Below are positions 16,714 to 25,810 of a DNA stretch of 64,000 nt, piece after piece. A program made the translations under genes and the position numbers. The notes under the pieces were generated by a model. It was not told where the DNA came from. It saw only the letters and a program-made list of their open reading frames with translations, and ran no database searches. Each line of letters opens with the position of its first letter. Position 1 is the stretch's first letter. This stretch comes from an uncultured Paracoccaceae bacterium (GTDB lineage Bacteria; Pseudomonadota; Alphaproteobacteria; Rhodobacterales; Rhodobacteraceae). Location: assembly GCA_943787785.1 (NCBI GenBank), contig CALSNT010000001.1, positions 253,423 to 317,422 of the forward strand, read 5' to 3'.

Positions 16714-18417
16714 ATGCAAGTTCTTGCTCCGATCCCGGAACTCTATGTTTCGTACGAGTCCGCTCAGAAACTGAAAGTCGACGCGGCAGAGCTACCGTCG
16801 TGGGATCTGAGCCCACGCCAGATCTGCGATATGGAACTGTTGATGAATGGCGGTTTCCACCCGCTGAAGGGATTCCTGGGGCGTGACGACTACGATGGCG
16901 TTGTGTCCAAGATGCGGTTGGCTGACGGGTCGCTGTGGCCAATGCCAATCACACTTGATGTCAGTCAGGCGTTCGCCGACGGCATCGAAGAGGGGCAGGA
17001 CATTGCTCTGCGTGATCAGGAAGGGGTGATCCTGGGCACCATGTCGGTGACCGATAAGTGGAGCCCGGACAAATCGCGCGAAGCTGCCGAAGTGTTTGGT
17101 GCAGACGATTCAGCGCACCCGGCGGTGAACTACCTGCATAACACCGCCGGCCCGGTCTATCTGGGCGGCCCGGTGATCGGTATTCAACCTCCGACGCATT
17201 ACGATTTCCGTGCCCGCCGGGACACTCCGAACGAGCTGCGTACCTATTTCCGCAAGGTCGGTTGGCGCCGCATTGTCGCGTTCCAGACCCGCAACCCGCT
17301 GCACCGCGCGCACCAGGAACTGACGTTCCGCGCCGCAAAGGAAGCGCAGGCCAATCTGCTGATTCACCCGGTGGTGGGCATGACGAAGCCTGGTGACATC
17401 GATCACTTTACCCGCGTGCGCTGTTACGAAGCGGTGCTGGACCAGTACCCGACTGCCACAACCAGCATGAGCCTGCTGAACCTGGCTATGCGTATGGCTG
17501 GCCCTCGTGAGGCGGTTTGGCATGGGCTGATCCGCAAGAACCACGGTTGTTCCCATCTGATCGTTGGGCGCGACCACGCAGGACCCGGCAAGAATTCCAA
17601 GGGAGAAGATTTTTACGGCCCTTATGACGCTCAGGACCTGTTCAAAGAGCACCAAGACGAAATGGGCATCGAAATGGTGGACTTCAAACACATGGTCTAT
17701 GTGCAGGAACGCGCTGAGTATCAGCCCGCCGACGAAGTAGCCGAAGGTGACACCATCCTGAACATTTCCGGCACCGAATTGCGCCGCCGCCTGTTCGAAG
17801 GTCTGGAAATCCCTGATTGGTTCAGCTTCCCCGAAGTTGTCTCGGAACTGCGCCGCACCCGGCCGGCGCGCTCGAAGCAGGGATTTACGGTGTTTTTCAC
17901 CGGGCTTTCGGGGTCAGGCAAATCGACTATTGCCAACGCATTGATGGTCAAGTTGATGGAACAGGGCGACCGGCCCGTGACGCTGCTGGACGGGGACATT
18001 GTGCGCAAGAACCTCAGCTCTGAACTTGGGTTTTCCAAAGAGCACCGCGATCTGAACATCCGTCGCATCGGGTATGTCGCTTCCGAGATCACCAAGAACG
18101 GCGGCATCGCGATTTGTGCACCCATCGCCCCTTATGCAACGATCCGCCGCGCAGTGCGCGAAGACATCGAGTCGTTTGGTGCCTTCATCGAAGTGCATGT
18201 CTCGACATCGCTGGAAGAATGCGAGCGACGCGATCGCAAGGGGCTCTACCGTCTTGCGCGCGAAGGCAAAATCAAAGAGTTCACAGGCATATCGGACCCC
18301 TACAATGTGCCGGAGAATGCCGAACTGGTGGTCGATACCGAAAACGTCGAGGTCGATTATTGCGCCCAGCAGGTCTTGCTCAAGCTGGAGGGCATGGGCC
18401 TAATCGCCGCAAACTGA
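16714..18417 (+). CDS. Bifunctional sulfate adenylyltransferase / adenylylsulfate kinase
   Basis: 567 residues from MQVLAPIPELYVSYESAQ. The N-terminal 385 or so residues are ATP sulfurylase, with the nucleotide-binding QTRNPLHRAHQE (near 190-200) and the GRDHAGPG loop (near 288). The C-terminal 175 residues are APS kinase with P-loop GLSGSGKST (near 398-406) and DGDIVRKNLSSELGF. Together they turn sulfate and ATP into APS and then PAPS for sulfate assimilation or sulfation. Fusion in this order (Sat-CysC) is common in Rhodobacteraceae. An upstream in-frame Met at 16588 is dismissed because MQVLAP matches the family start. Confidence 0.96.
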   Translation: MQVLAPIPELYVSYESAQKLKVDAAELPSWDLSPRQICDMELLMNGGFHPLKGFLGRDDYDGVVSKMRLADGSLWPMPITLDVSQAFADGIEEGQDIALRDQEGVILGTMSVTDKWSPDKSREAAEVFGADDSAHPAVNYLHNTAGPVYLGGPVIGIQPPTHYDFRARRDTPNELRTYFRKVGWRRIVAFQTRNPLHRAHQELTFRAAKEAQANLLIHPVVGMTKPGDIDHFTRVRCYEAVLDQYPTATTSMSLLNLAMRMAGPREAVWHGLIRKNHGCSHLIVGRDHAGPGKNSKGEDFYGPYDAQDLFKEHQDEMGIEMVDFKHMVYVQERAEYQPADEVAEGDTILNISGTELRRRLFEGLEIPDWFSFPEVVSELRRTRPARSKQGFTVFFTGLSGSGKSTIANALMVKLMEQGDRPVTLLDGDIVRKNLSSELGFSKEHRDLNIRRIGYVASEITKNGGIAICAPIAPYATIRRAVREDIESFGAFIEVHVSTSLEECERRDRKGLYRLAREGKIKEFTGISDPYNVPENAELVVDTENVEVDYCAQQVLLKLEGMGLIAAN

Positions 18418-18432
18418 TCCGAGAGACGTCGC

Positions 18433-19266
18433 GTGCCTGATCTTGTCATCTCTCTTACGACCATTCCGTCGCGGATGAACCAGATTGGTCCGACGTTGCG
18501 CGGCCTGCTGGCGCAAAAGGCTGATGTGGCCGAAATCCGGCTGTATATACCCCGTCAATATCGACGGTTTGATTTCGATCCGGCCACCGATTTGCCGGAT
18601 TTGCCGGATGGTGTGACGCTTTGCATCACAGACGAAGATTTTGGGCCGGCCACGAAGGTATTGCCCGCTGTGAGGGACTTCGCAGGGCAAGATGTTGAAA
18701 TACTCTTCTGCGACGATGATCAACCTTACCGGTCAGACTGGGCGCAGCGCTTCCTTGACGCACGCAAGAACCATCCGGGGGCCTGCATTGTCGAAAAGGG
18801 CTATGATCTGGATACGCGACCGCCGGGCGCGCGTTATCATCTCGAAAACCGCCCGCAGCCACGGGCCATCGCGCGCAGGAAAGGTGTGGCGTATCGCCTG
18901 TTCCGGCTGCTGACACTGACGTCGATCAAGCCAAAGCCCTATATTGTCGACGGATTTGTGGACGTGCTCGAAGGGTATCGCGGTGCGATGGTTCGCCCGG
19001 ATTTTTTTCCACCCGAAACCTTCGATATTCCCGAGATTCTCTGGACCGTCGATGACCCCTGGCTGTCAGGGCAGATGACCCGTCACAACGTCCCGATCTG
19101 GCTGATGACCAATCCGCCCCTTTGGGGCCGTCCTTACGTTGCGCATCATACGGACGGACTCGCAAAGATGATCCACGCAGACCACGGGCGACTTGAGGCC
19201 GACACGGCCTGCATCGAGTATTTTCGCGACAATTTCGGTATTTGGCAGGGTGACGGGCCGTACTAA
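18433..19266 (+). CDS. Glycosyltransferase-like protein
   Basis: 277 residues from a GTG at 18433, 15 bases after sat-cysC. It begins PDLVISLTTIPSRMNQIGPT and has an acidic FCDDDQPYRSDW stretch near 90-100 like the DxD metal/nucleotide-sugar site of GT-A enzymes, and WTVDDPWLSGQM near 205. It lacks membrane spans. The sequence suggests a cytoplasmic glycosyltransferase of unknown donor, perhaps making a sugar that uses or is modified by PAPS; that link rests only on gene proximity. Confidence 0.6.
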   Translation: MPDLVISLTTIPSRMNQIGPTLRGLLAQKADVAEIRLYIPRQYRRFDFDPATDLPDLPDGVTLCITDEDFGPATKVLPAVRDFAGQDVEILFCDDDQPYRSDWAQRFLDARKNHPGACIVEKGYDLDTRPPGARYHLENRPQPRAIARRKGVAYRLFRLLTLTSIKPKPYIVDGFVDVLEGYRGAMVRPDFFPPETFDIPEILWTVDDPWLSGQMTRHNVPIWLMTNPPLWGRPYVAHHTDGLAKMIHADHGRLEADTACIEYFRDNFGIWQGDGPY

Positions 19267-19278
19267 CCCAGACGTGGG

Positions 19279-19506
19279 TCAGTGCACGTTTACCGGCGCG
19301 AAATCATTTTCGCGCGCCAGAAAGAACGCCAGCTTGCGGTCGCGCACAAGTGCGAGCCGCTCTCCAGCGGCTGAGTGAACCGCGAAAAGCTCGTCAATGT
19401 CACCGGCTTCGGCGCGCACCTCATCCGGAAGGTCTTCGACGGCGACAGGACGCACATAGACAATGTTGCGATCATGCTCAGGGGCGAAGTCAAATTTAGT
19501 TTTCAT
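19279..19506 (-). CDS. DUF1150 family protein
   Basis: 75 residues, MKTKFDFAPEHDRNIVYVRPV...FFLARENDFAPVNVH, ending with the FLAREN-FxPV segment typical of DUF1150. It lies 4 bases after the Hsp20 gene on the same strand, the usual partner of this family in Rhodobacterales, so it is co-transcribed with the small heat-shock protein. Its biochemical role is unknown. Confidence 0.85.
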   Translation of the reverse strand: MKTKFDFAPEHDRNIVYVRPVAVEDLPDEVRAEAGDIDELFAVHSAAGERLALVRDRKLAFFLARENDFAPVNVH

Positions 19507-19510
19507 GGGG

Positions 19511-19927
19511 TTATGCTCCTTTCCCGATTTTGATCGTTGTCACTATTTTCTCCGGCACCGAGCGTTTCAGATCGACATGCAACAGACCGTTCTCCGAGTT
19601 GGCACCAGCCACTTCGACGCCTTCGGCCAGAACGAAGCTGCGCTGGAACTGCCGCGCCGCGATGCCGCGATGCAGGAACAGGCGTTCCTCCTCGTCAGCC
19701 GGGCTTTGGCCACGCACGATCAGCTGGCGGTCCTCAACTGTGATCGACAGATCATCCTCACCAAATCCAGCGACGGCCAAGGTGATACGGAACGAGGTGT
19801 CCGAGGTTTGCTCAATATTATAGGGTGGATAGCCGTTCTGGTCGGATTTCGCAGTGCGCTCCACCAGCCGCTCCAGCCGGTCAAATCCCAGCAGGAAGGG
19901 ATGCGATCCCAGGGTCATCTTTGTCAT
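19511..19927 (-). CDS. Hsp20 family small heat-shock protein
   Basis: 138 residues from MTKMTLGSHPFLLGFDRLER with a good ribosome site (AAAGGACGTGGTG then ATG). The alpha-crystallin domain spans about 30-130 (PPYNIEQTSDTSFRITLAVAGF...LLHVDLKRSVPE). It is an IbpA-type holdase that binds unfolding proteins. A possible heat-shock promoter lies upstream at 19991-20021. DUF1150 follows. A second, more distant Hsp20 gene is at 26751. Confidence 0.95.
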   Translation of the reverse strand: MTKMTLGSHPFLLGFDRLERLVERTAKSDQNGYPPYNIEQTSDTSFRITLAVAGFGEDDLSITVEDRQLIVRGQSPADEEERLFLHRGIAARQFQRSFVLAEGVEVAGANSENGLLHVDLKRSVPEKIVTTIKIGKGA

Positions 19928-19990
19928 CACCACGTCCTTTCTAGTAAGCGACGGCGGGGCGGGGTCCCGGTATGGCAACCCCCTGGCCTC

Positions 19991-20021
19991 TGATATGGTG
20001 TCGCGCCCTCAGGTTCGCAAG
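19991..20021 (-). promoter_or_regulatory. Possible RpoH-type promoter of the Hsp20-DUF1150 pair
   Basis: On the minus strand CTTGCG, 17 bases, then CCATATCA, close to the alphaproteobacterial heat-shock pattern CTTG(A)-N17-CYTAT. It lies about 64-94 bases before the Hsp20 ATG. The match is partial (CG for A at the end of the -35 box). Confidence 0.45.
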
Positions 20022-20034
20022 ACTTTGATACATC

Positions 20035-20056
20035 TGCCCTGTTGGGCAACAGGGCA
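20035..20056. other. Strong hairpin between the Hsp20 and DUF465 genes
   Basis: TGCCCTGTT, loop GGGC, AACAGGGCA: a 9-bp perfect stem in the divergent 177-base region between Hsp20 (minus) and DUF465 (plus). It has no T-run, so it is more likely a protein-binding or mRNA-structure element than a terminator. Confidence 0.5.
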
Positions 20057-20104
20057 AAGTCGCGTAATGATTGATCCTGTTCAGGATTCTGCCGAAAGGG
20101 CCGC

Positions 20105-20323
20105 ATGAGTTCATCGTCCGAAATGAAGAAGAACGACGTTTTGCGGGTCGAGCTTGAGGTGTTTCGCCGAGAACATCGTGACCTTGACGACGCGATCGAA
20201 GCGCTGGAGGCGTCGGGTCGCGGCGATCAGCTTGCATTGCGCCGCCTCAAGAAGCAAAAGCTGGTGCTGAAAGACCGGATCTCAAAGATCGAAGATCAGC
20301 TGACCCCGGACATTATTGCCTAA
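20105..20323 (+). CDS. DUF465 (YdcH-like) small coiled-coil protein
   Basis: 72 residues, highly charged and helical: VFRREHRDLDDAIEALEASG...LRRLKKQKLVLKDRISKIED, the DUF465 pattern. It lies just upstream of purE, a frequent arrangement in this family of bacteria. Function unknown; length and helical pattern are normal. Confidence 0.85.
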   Translation: MSSSSEMKKNDVLRVELEVFRREHRDLDDAIEALEASGRGDQLALRRLKKQKLVLKDRISKIEDQLTPDIIA

Positions 20324-20350
20324 GCCGATGGCGAAAGGAGTCGCATCCAG

Positions 20351-20837
20351 ATGAGCGCAGACGTAGCAATTGTCATGGGCAGCCAGTCGGATTGGCCAAC
20401 GATGCAGGCCGCCGCCGCTGTGCTGGACGAGCTTGGGGTCGGCTATGAAGCAAAGATCGTCTCGGCCCATCGCACCCCGGATCGGCTTTGGGAGTTTGGT
20501 AAGACGGCCGCCGGGGAAGGCTTCAAGGTTGTGATCGCTGGGGCCGGGGGGGGCTGCGCATTTGCCGGGGATGCTTGCGTCTAAAACCACGCTACCAGTG
20601 ATCGGCGTGCCGGTGGAAACACGTGCGTTGGGGGGGCTGGACAGCCTCTATTCCATCGTCCAGATGCCACGCGGATATCCGGTGGCTACCATGGCGATCG
20701 GAGAGGCGGGGGCAATGAACGCCGGGTTGATGGCGGTACAGATCTTGGCGCTGGGCGATGATCGCCTGGCCGGCCGACTGGCAGATTGGCGTGCTGCGCT
20801 CTCAGCCTCGATCCCCGAAAGCCCCACCAATGGCTGA
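20351..20837 (+). pseudogene. purE: N5-carboxyaminoimidazole ribonucleotide mutase, frameshifted at a G run
   Basis: The frame beginning [17 protein letters not shown] is PurE up to VIAGAGG, then fails inside a run of eight G (20546-20553). Dropping one G joins it to [16 protein letters not shown]...[17 protein letters not shown] and the normal C terminus at 20837, overlapping purK by 8 bases. PurE converts N5-CAIR to CAIR in purine synthesis, with PurK making N5-CAIR. All other PurE motifs are intact, and purK is intact. The one-base excess in a homopolymer may be a sequencing error rather than a true null mutation. Confidence 0.9.
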
Positions 20838-21903
20838 GGTCCTGCCGCAAGGCGCGGTGATCGGCATTCTGGGCGGGGGGCAACTGGGCAGGATGCTGTC
20901 CGTCGCCGCTTCTCGGCTTGGCTATCGGTGTCATGTCTATGATCCCGGTGCTGCCCCGCCTGCCGGGCATGTGGCGGAGCAGTTGACCACTGCAGCTTGG
21001 GACGATTCCGGCGCGCTGGACCGCTTCGCCCGCTCGGTCGATGTGGTGACCTATGAGTTTGAGAATGTCCCGGCAGCGGCACTCGACGTGATCGAGGCTA
21101 TCGTCCCGGTGCGCCCCGGTCGCGCGGCGCTGGAAACAAGTCAGGACCGGCTGACCGAGAAAACATTCCTGTCCAAACTGGGCCTTGGAACCGCACCGTT
21201 TCAGCTGATCGATGACATTGCAGGGCTGGTGGGTGCCTGTGAAGATTTCGGGCTACCGGCTTTTCTCAAAACCCGTCGGTTTGGCTACGACGGGAAAGGG
21301 CAGGCACGGCTGACTGCGCCGGATCAGGCCGTTGAAGCTTGGGGGTCCGTGGCAGGCGCCCCCTGCATTCTTGAGGGGGCCATAGACTTCTCGGCGGAGG
21401 TTTCGGTGATTGCGGCGCGCGGACTGGCAGGCGAGACCGCAGCCTTCGATCCGGGCCTTAACACCCACGTGGATGGCATCCTGCGTACAACCTTAGTGCC
21501 GGCCCCCCTCAGCCCGGAACAGGCGGACGACGCCCGCCGGATCGCCGGTGCGATTCTTGATGCACTGGACTATGTCGGGGTGATCGGGGTGGAGCTATTC
21601 GTGACGCCGGAAGGTTTGCTGGTCAACGAGTTCGCGCCGCGCGTCCATAACTCCGGTCACTGGACCCAGAATGCCTGTGTCGTCGATCAGTTCGAAGCGC
21701 ATATCCGCGCCATTACTGGCATGCCGCTTGGTGATCTGGTGCGCTACGCGGATGTCGAGATGACCAACCTTATCGGTAATGACGTCGCCGATGTACCGCG
21801 ACTGGCGACCTCACCCGGTGTGGCAGTGCATCTTTACGGCAAAGCCGAGGCGCGTCCGGGACGCAAGATGGGGCACGTCAATCGGGTGATCCGGCGGCCC
21901 TAG
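20830..21903 (+). CDS. purK: N5-carboxyaminoimidazole ribonucleotide synthase
   Basis: 357 residues from [26 protein letters not shown]-grasp family: [11 protein letters not shown] for substrate binding, [12 protein letters not shown] near 160 (ATP lid) and [14 protein letters not shown] near 270, the PurK signature. It uses ATP and bicarbonate to make N5-CAIR from AIR, the step before PurE. It overlaps the purE 3' end by 8 bases and its own stop overlaps the convergent hydrolase stop by 4 bases. Confidence 0.96.
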   Translation: MAEVLPQGAVIGILGGGQLGRMLSVAASRLGYRCHVYDPGAAPPAGHVAEQLTTAAWDDSGALDRFARSVDVVTYEFENVPAAALDVIEAIVPVRPGRAALETSQDRLTEKTFLSKLGLGTAPFQLIDDIAGLVGACEDFGLPAFLKTRRFGYDGKGQARLTAPDQAVEAWGSVAGAPCILEGAIDFSAEVSVIAARGLAGETAAFDPGLNTHVDGILRTTLVPAPLSPEQADDARRIAGAILDALDYVGVIGVELFVTPEGLLVNEFAPRVHNSGHWTQNACVVDQFEAHIRAITGMPLGDLVRYADVEMTNLIGNDVADVPRLATSPGVAVHLYGKAEARPGRKMGHVNRVIRRP

Positions 21904-22613
21904 CTGTCGCCATTGTAGTCGAAGCGACCAGTTCGCAGAAATTCTATCGTTTGCAAAATTACATCGGCATTGAGCATCATCAGCGTGTGCGACACCGGCA
22001 GGACGACATGATCGTTCATGCCCTTGATTTCAGTCGATGTGATTGCGACCTTTCCGTCATCCGGCCCTGCGATGACCACTGAATAAAGTGGGTTGAACGA
22101 GCGAGAGCCGGCGATGATACCCAATTCAAACCGCGCTGCGCCCAATTGGTTCGGGACCGAGTCTGCATCAGTTCCAAGCTGCACCCCTGCAGGGCCGATC
22201 AACCATTCGAACGGGCCAAGCTCTCCATAAAAATCAATCAGTTCCGAGCCCTGGTTCGGCGGCGCCATCATGACAACGCGGCCCATATCGGCGGGGCAGT
22301 GTTGGCTGAGCCAGGCGCGTGTCAGGATGCCACCCATCGAGTGGGTCACGAAATGAACTTTGGCATCGCCACACGCCTCGACCGCCGGGGTAACAGCGGT
22401 TTCCATAAGCTCGTGGATCGGGGCTTTGGTCGAGGGATAGCCGAGGTTAACGATATCATATCCGGCCAGTTCCAGGGCATCACCCATGACTCGCATCGAC
22501 GAAGGGCTGCGCCACAATCCGTGGAGCAGCACGACGCACTCTTTCTGGGCCGCTGCCACAGGTGCCGCTGTCGCGGTTAGCACCAAGGTCAGGAATATCG
22601 CGAGCATTCGCAT
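21900..22613 (-). CDS. Secreted alpha/beta-hydrolase (lipase-like)
   Basis: 237 residues from [22 protein letters not shown], a clear signal peptide. [12 protein letters not shown] forms the oxyanion HG motif near 30, and [11 protein letters not shown] near 95 is the nucleophile elbow (GxSxG variant THSMG with Ser). The late catalytic His is in [14 protein letters not shown] (near 205). It resembles PGAP1/LipA-type triglyceride or ester hydrolases exported to the periplasm; substrate unknown. A longer upstream frame is ignored because the signal peptide fixes the start. Confidence 0.85.
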   Translation of the reverse strand: MRMLAIFLTLVLTATAAPVAAAQKECVVLLHGLWRSPSSMRVMGDALELAGYDIVNLGYPSTKAPIHELMETAVTPAVEACGDAKVHFVTHSMGGILTRAWLSQHCPADMGRVVMMAPPNQGSELIDFYGELGPFEWLIGPAGVQLGTDADSVPNQLGAARFELGIIAGSRSFNPLYSVVIAGPDDGKVAITSTEIKGMNDHVVLPVSHTLMMLNADVILQTIEFLRTGRFDYNGDS

Positions 22614-22726
22614 GCGTGTGTATCTAAGTGTGGACCGCCCGAGGGACGAGGGGCATCGCAAAAATTTTTTCTGTACGGTGGCAGCACGTAGTTGCAGATC
22701 ACCGACGTGCAGGCCACGCTTGCGCG

Positions 22727-23191
22727 ATGACATCCCGTCCAGTTCGCCTCGCAGTTCGCGCGCTGATCCTGAACAAGGACCGGCTGTTGCTGGTTAACGC
22801 CTGGCCGGGTGAGCAGAGTGATCTGTGGTGCGCGCCCGGTGGCGGCGCTGAGCCTGGGACAAGTCTGCCTGAAAACCTGATCCGCGAAGTCGCGGAGGAG
22901 ATCGGCCTACAGGTCACAGTGGGCGCCCCGGTTCTGGTCAATGAATTCCACGATCCACCGCGCGGGTTTCATCAGGTCGACGTTTATTTCCGCTGTCAGG
23001 TAGCCAATCCGCATATCAACCCGGGCTGGCGCGACCCTGAAGGCGTCGTGAACCGGCATCGTTGGGTGAGCCGCACCGAGCTTGAGGGCCTGACGGTAAA
23101 GCCCGATAGCCTTGCGGCGGTTGCATGGGGTGACGACGGGGGCGATAGAGCGACGATCACCTATGATCCACTAGAGTTGATTCTGCGCTGA
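22727..23191 (+). CDS. Nudix hydrolase
   Basis: 154 residues from [16 protein letters not shown]. The Nudix box is at about 40-65 ([24 protein letters not shown]): the catalytic REVAEEIG core is complete, while the first glutamate of the classic G-x5-E is a Thr (PGTS for PGES). It would hydrolyse a nucleoside diphosphate linked to another group; substrate unknown. It is transcribed away from the lipase-like gene. Confidence 0.9.
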   Translation: MTSRPVRLAVRALILNKDRLLLVNAWPGEQSDLWCAPGGGAEPGTSLPENLIREVAEEIGLQVTVGAPVLVNEFHDPPRGFHQVDVYFRCQVANPHINPGWRDPEGVVNRHRWVSRTELEGLTVKPDSLAAVAWGDDGGDRATITYDPLELILR

Positions 23192-23209
23192 TCGCCATGC
23201 GTGCCTGAT

Positions 23210-24052
23210 TCAGGCGGCACGAGCAGGTTCATCATGGCGCACGAGATTTCGCCCCTCGGCCTTGGCCCGGTACAATGCCCGGTCCGCAGCAACGAATGCG
23301 TGATCGAAGGCTTCTCCGCCTGCATGGCCCGCAACGCCGACAAAAATCGTGACTTCCGGGCCGACTTCCGGCTGATCAATGGCTATCGCCTCTCGCAAGC
23401 GGTTGGCAATGGTGCCTGCCAGCGTCGCAGGAGCGCCGGGCAGAAAAATCACGAACTCCTCGCCGCCCCAGCGTGCAAGCAAGTCTTTTTTCCGCAGCAT
23501 ATCGGAGGCTGTGTCGGCTACGTGGCACAACACCCGGTCGCCAACTTGATGGCCATAGCAGTCGTTGACCGCCTTGAAATGATCCAGGTCCAACAATAAC
23601 AACGCCCCGGCCTCGGTCCCGCGCATCATTCGGGAGAACCCGCGCCGGTTCAGTAATCCCGTCAATGGGTCTGTGTCAGCTTGTCGACGCTGGCTAGCGC
23701 GTTGACGGCTCGCTTCGGCGACCATCTGATTGATCCGACGCATGATTTGACCAACTTCGTCACCATAGCCATCGGGCAGTGGTTCAACGGGTTTTTGCGC
23801 CATCCAGCTTTCGGCAGCCTCAAGGATCATGCCAATCGGTTTTAGAGCCGCACGCAGCCCGAAAACCATCACACAGGCGGATCCAAGTCCAATCGCCATC
23901 AAATTGGTGGCTTCGGCCCGCTGGCCACTCTGCAAGAACCAGACACTGGCCGCTAGTGTCGGCAGCAGAACTCCGGTACAGGCTAGTGCCATGATCTTTG
24001 CCGGAAAGCTGCCCGGAAAAGGTCGTGCCAACAGATGATAAATACGCAACAA
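23210..24052 (-). CDS. Membrane-bound diguanylate cyclase
   Basis: 280 residues. Two N-terminal membrane segments (about 18-40 and 50-68) are followed by a HAMP-like region (KPIGMILEAAESW) and a GGDEF domain (about 120-275) with the active motif RWGGEEFVIFLP near 195 and a product-inhibition RxxD (RKKD) just before it, so it should make cyclic di-GMP and be feedback-inhibited. No sensor domain is visible outside the membrane loops. Confidence 0.93.
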   Translation of the reverse strand: MLRIYHLLARPFPGSFPAKIMALACTGVLLPTLAASVWFLQSGQRAEATNLMAIGLGSACVMVFGLRAALKPIGMILEAAESWMAQKPVEPLPDGYGDEVGQIMRRINQMVAEASRQRASQRRQADTDPLTGLLNRRGFSRMMRGTEAGALLLLDLDHFKAVNDCYGHQVGDRVLCHVADTASDMLRKKDLLARWGGEEFVIFLPGAPATLAGTIANRLREAIAIDQPEVGPEVTIFVGVAGHAGGEAFDHAFVAADRALYRAKAEGRNLVRHDEPARAA

Positions 24053-24197
24053 ACCCCTCCGACGCTAAAACAGACACCCTGATTTGCAGGATCATGGCAG
24101 GCCAGCGTTGCCTATTCGTTAAACCTCGCTATGCCAGAGGCAACAACGTCCGTCGCAATCGCTGCGACACCATCCCGTTTCACCAAGGAGCGCGACC

Positions 24198-24593
24198 ATG
24201 GAAAACCTGAAACTGGGCCTGACCGGCAGCGCAACGATGGTTGTTGGCAGCAATGATACAGCACCTCGCGTCGGCTCCGGTCGGATCGCGGTTCTGGCAA
24301 CCCCGGTGATGATCAATCTGATTGAAGAGGCTGCGTTGGATGCCTGCGAGCGGCATTTGGCGGATGGGCAACAGTCGCTGGGCACTCATCTGGACATCAG
24401 CCACGTTGCCGCGACGCCGACGGGAATGCGGGTCGAGGCGCGGGCAGAACTCACGGAAATTGACAAGCGGAAGCTGACGTTCAGAATCCGGGTCCACGAC
24501 GAAGTGGATCTGATCGGCGAGGGCACCTACACCCGTGTCGTCGTAACGGCCGAGCGGTTTCAGGAGAAGGTGGACGCCAAGGCGGCGCAGTAA
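24198..24593 (+). CDS. Hotdog-fold thioesterase (FlK-like)
   Basis: 131 residues from MENLKLGLTGSATMVVG, after a good ribosome site (AAGGAGCGACC). The pattern VLATPVMINLIEEAALDA, LGTHLDISHVAATPTGMRVEA and LTFRIRVHDEVDLIGEGTYTRVVV matches single-domain thioesterases of the fluoroacetyl-CoA thioesterase group, including the E in the EEAA helix and His in THLDISH. It probably cleaves a small acyl-CoA; substrate unknown. Confidence 0.85.
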   Translation: MENLKLGLTGSATMVVGSNDTAPRVGSGRIAVLATPVMINLIEEAALDACERHLADGQQSLGTHLDISHVAATPTGMRVEARAELTEIDKRKLTFRIRVHDEVDLIGEGTYTRVVVTAERFQEKVDAKAAQ

Positions 24594-24600
24594 GACCCGG

Positions 24601-24999
24601 CTAAGTTGTCGGCACCCAGATCAACTCGACCCGGCAACCGCCGGGCTCGCGGAACATTGCGTGGATGCGGGGTCCGCCGCCGAGGAGTTCGGGCATAAAT
24701 TCCACCTCGACTCCCGACCATGCGGCAACTTTTTATGACAGTGCTGTCAGGGCGTCTTCGGACTCAACACCGATCGCCACATGGTGAAGGCCGATGTTGG
24801 CGTGCCGGTCGAATGGAACCGGCTGATCGTTCTTCACTTGCCACAGGGTCAACCGGGCATGGCCATCGGTGACGGCGACATAAGGGTAATTCGGATTGCC
24901 GCCCGCAACGGTCCAACCCAGCGCGTCGGTGAAGAATTCAACCGTCTGGTCGAGGTTCCGGACTGTAAGGCCGAGGTGATTGATGCCGATGGTTGTTAT
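24601..24999 (-). pseudogene. VOC family (glyoxalase-like) protein, decayed
   Basis: Reading the minus strand from 24999 gives ITTIGINHLGLTVRNLDQTV and ANIGLHHVAIGVESEDALTALS, then TAA (24733-24735), then KVAAW and VEVEFMPELLGGGPRIHAMF and RVELIWVPTT before TAG. This is the betaalphabetabetabeta pattern of VOC (glyoxalase/dioxygenase) domains, with metal-ligand-like His and Glu. There is no ATG: an ATA at 24997-24999 stands where the start should be and an in-frame stop lies before it. Lost start plus internal stop mark a decayed gene. Confidence 0.75.
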
Positions 25000-25010
25000 G
25001 GAGCCTGACT

Positions 25011-25393
25011 AGTTAGTTTCGCCGCAACCAACAAGTCGCCTAAAAAAGGGGTCCGGAGGCCGTCTTGAATTTTGATGCCTCGACGTTCTCGGCACCTGGC
25101 CTTTATTCAGAACGCCTGTCGCGTCCGGTCAGATCCTAAGGCCCAGGCCATATTATTTGCCACCCATGCCGCGGCTCTGCATCGCAGTCTTGTTGACCGC
25201 ACCGATTTCGGTAGGTGCCAGCAGACCCGGAAATCGAGGCTGCGTTGGTTAGTAATGCGCTTGTCCGCGTCGAGCTCAGAGCGGCTGCTTCGCAGCTAAC
25301 AGATAGCCTTAGACAGCCATCTATCTAAGATGGACGCTCAGAAGGACAGTAAGTACAATTTGGTATTACCAAGCCCAACTTGTTTGCCGGATC
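25011..25393. other. Intergenic region without recognised features
   Basis: About 380 bases between the VOC remnant and the UspA gene. Short open frames exist but have no ribosome site or family resemblance. No repeat or hairpin was seen. Confidence 0.5.
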
Positions 25394-25810
25394 TCATGAT
25401 CGGACGACCATCACCGAGCAATTTGCGTGTCCGGCGACTTTGCCACCATTAGACGGCCAGATGTAATCCATTGCACCTGGTATGTGACTTGCCATCACCA
25501 CAAGATCGGCTCCCGTTTCGTCGATCGCACGAAGCAACGCATCGTCAACTTCGGTGGTTGGGTCATGCGCAATTGAAGTATGCGCTTCGGCCACAACGCC
25601 ATGTTTGTCGACTTCGCCTTCAACGAATGCGGCAAGTAGCTTGCCGAACTCTTCCGGATTCTGTGCCTGTGTTGTTGGTCCCGAGGACGTGACGCCGACG
25701 TAAGCGATTGGCAGCCCATAGTGTTTGGCAAGATCTGCTGCACAGTCTAGCGCACGCTCCAGACTTTCGATGTGCGCAAGATCGACCGGCGCCATGATTT
25801 TTGTGAACAT
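25394..25810 (-). CDS. Universal stress protein (UspA family)
   Basis: 138 residues from MFTKIMAPVDLAHIESLERAL (ribosome site GGAG 7 bases before). The nucleotide-binding pattern is present: KIMAPVDLAH at the start, ADLVVMASHIPG near 105, then a G-x9-G-like stretch (SNGGKVAGHANCSVMVV). This suggests the ATP-binding branch of UspA. A longer in-frame opening upstream is not used. It stands alone with about 380 and 450 bases of non-coding sequence on either side. Confidence 0.9.
   Translation of the reverse strand: MFTKIMAPVDLAHIESLERALDCAADLAKHYGLPIAYVGVTSSGPTTQAQNPEEFGKLLAAFVEGEVDKHGVVAEAHTSIAHDPTTEVDDALLRAIDETGADLVVMASHIPGAMDYIWPSNGGKVAGHANCSVMVVRS

Noticed and set aside
25072-25299. 75-codon open frame in the gap upstream of UspA
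   Set aside because: No ribosome site, atypical composition and no recognisable feature.
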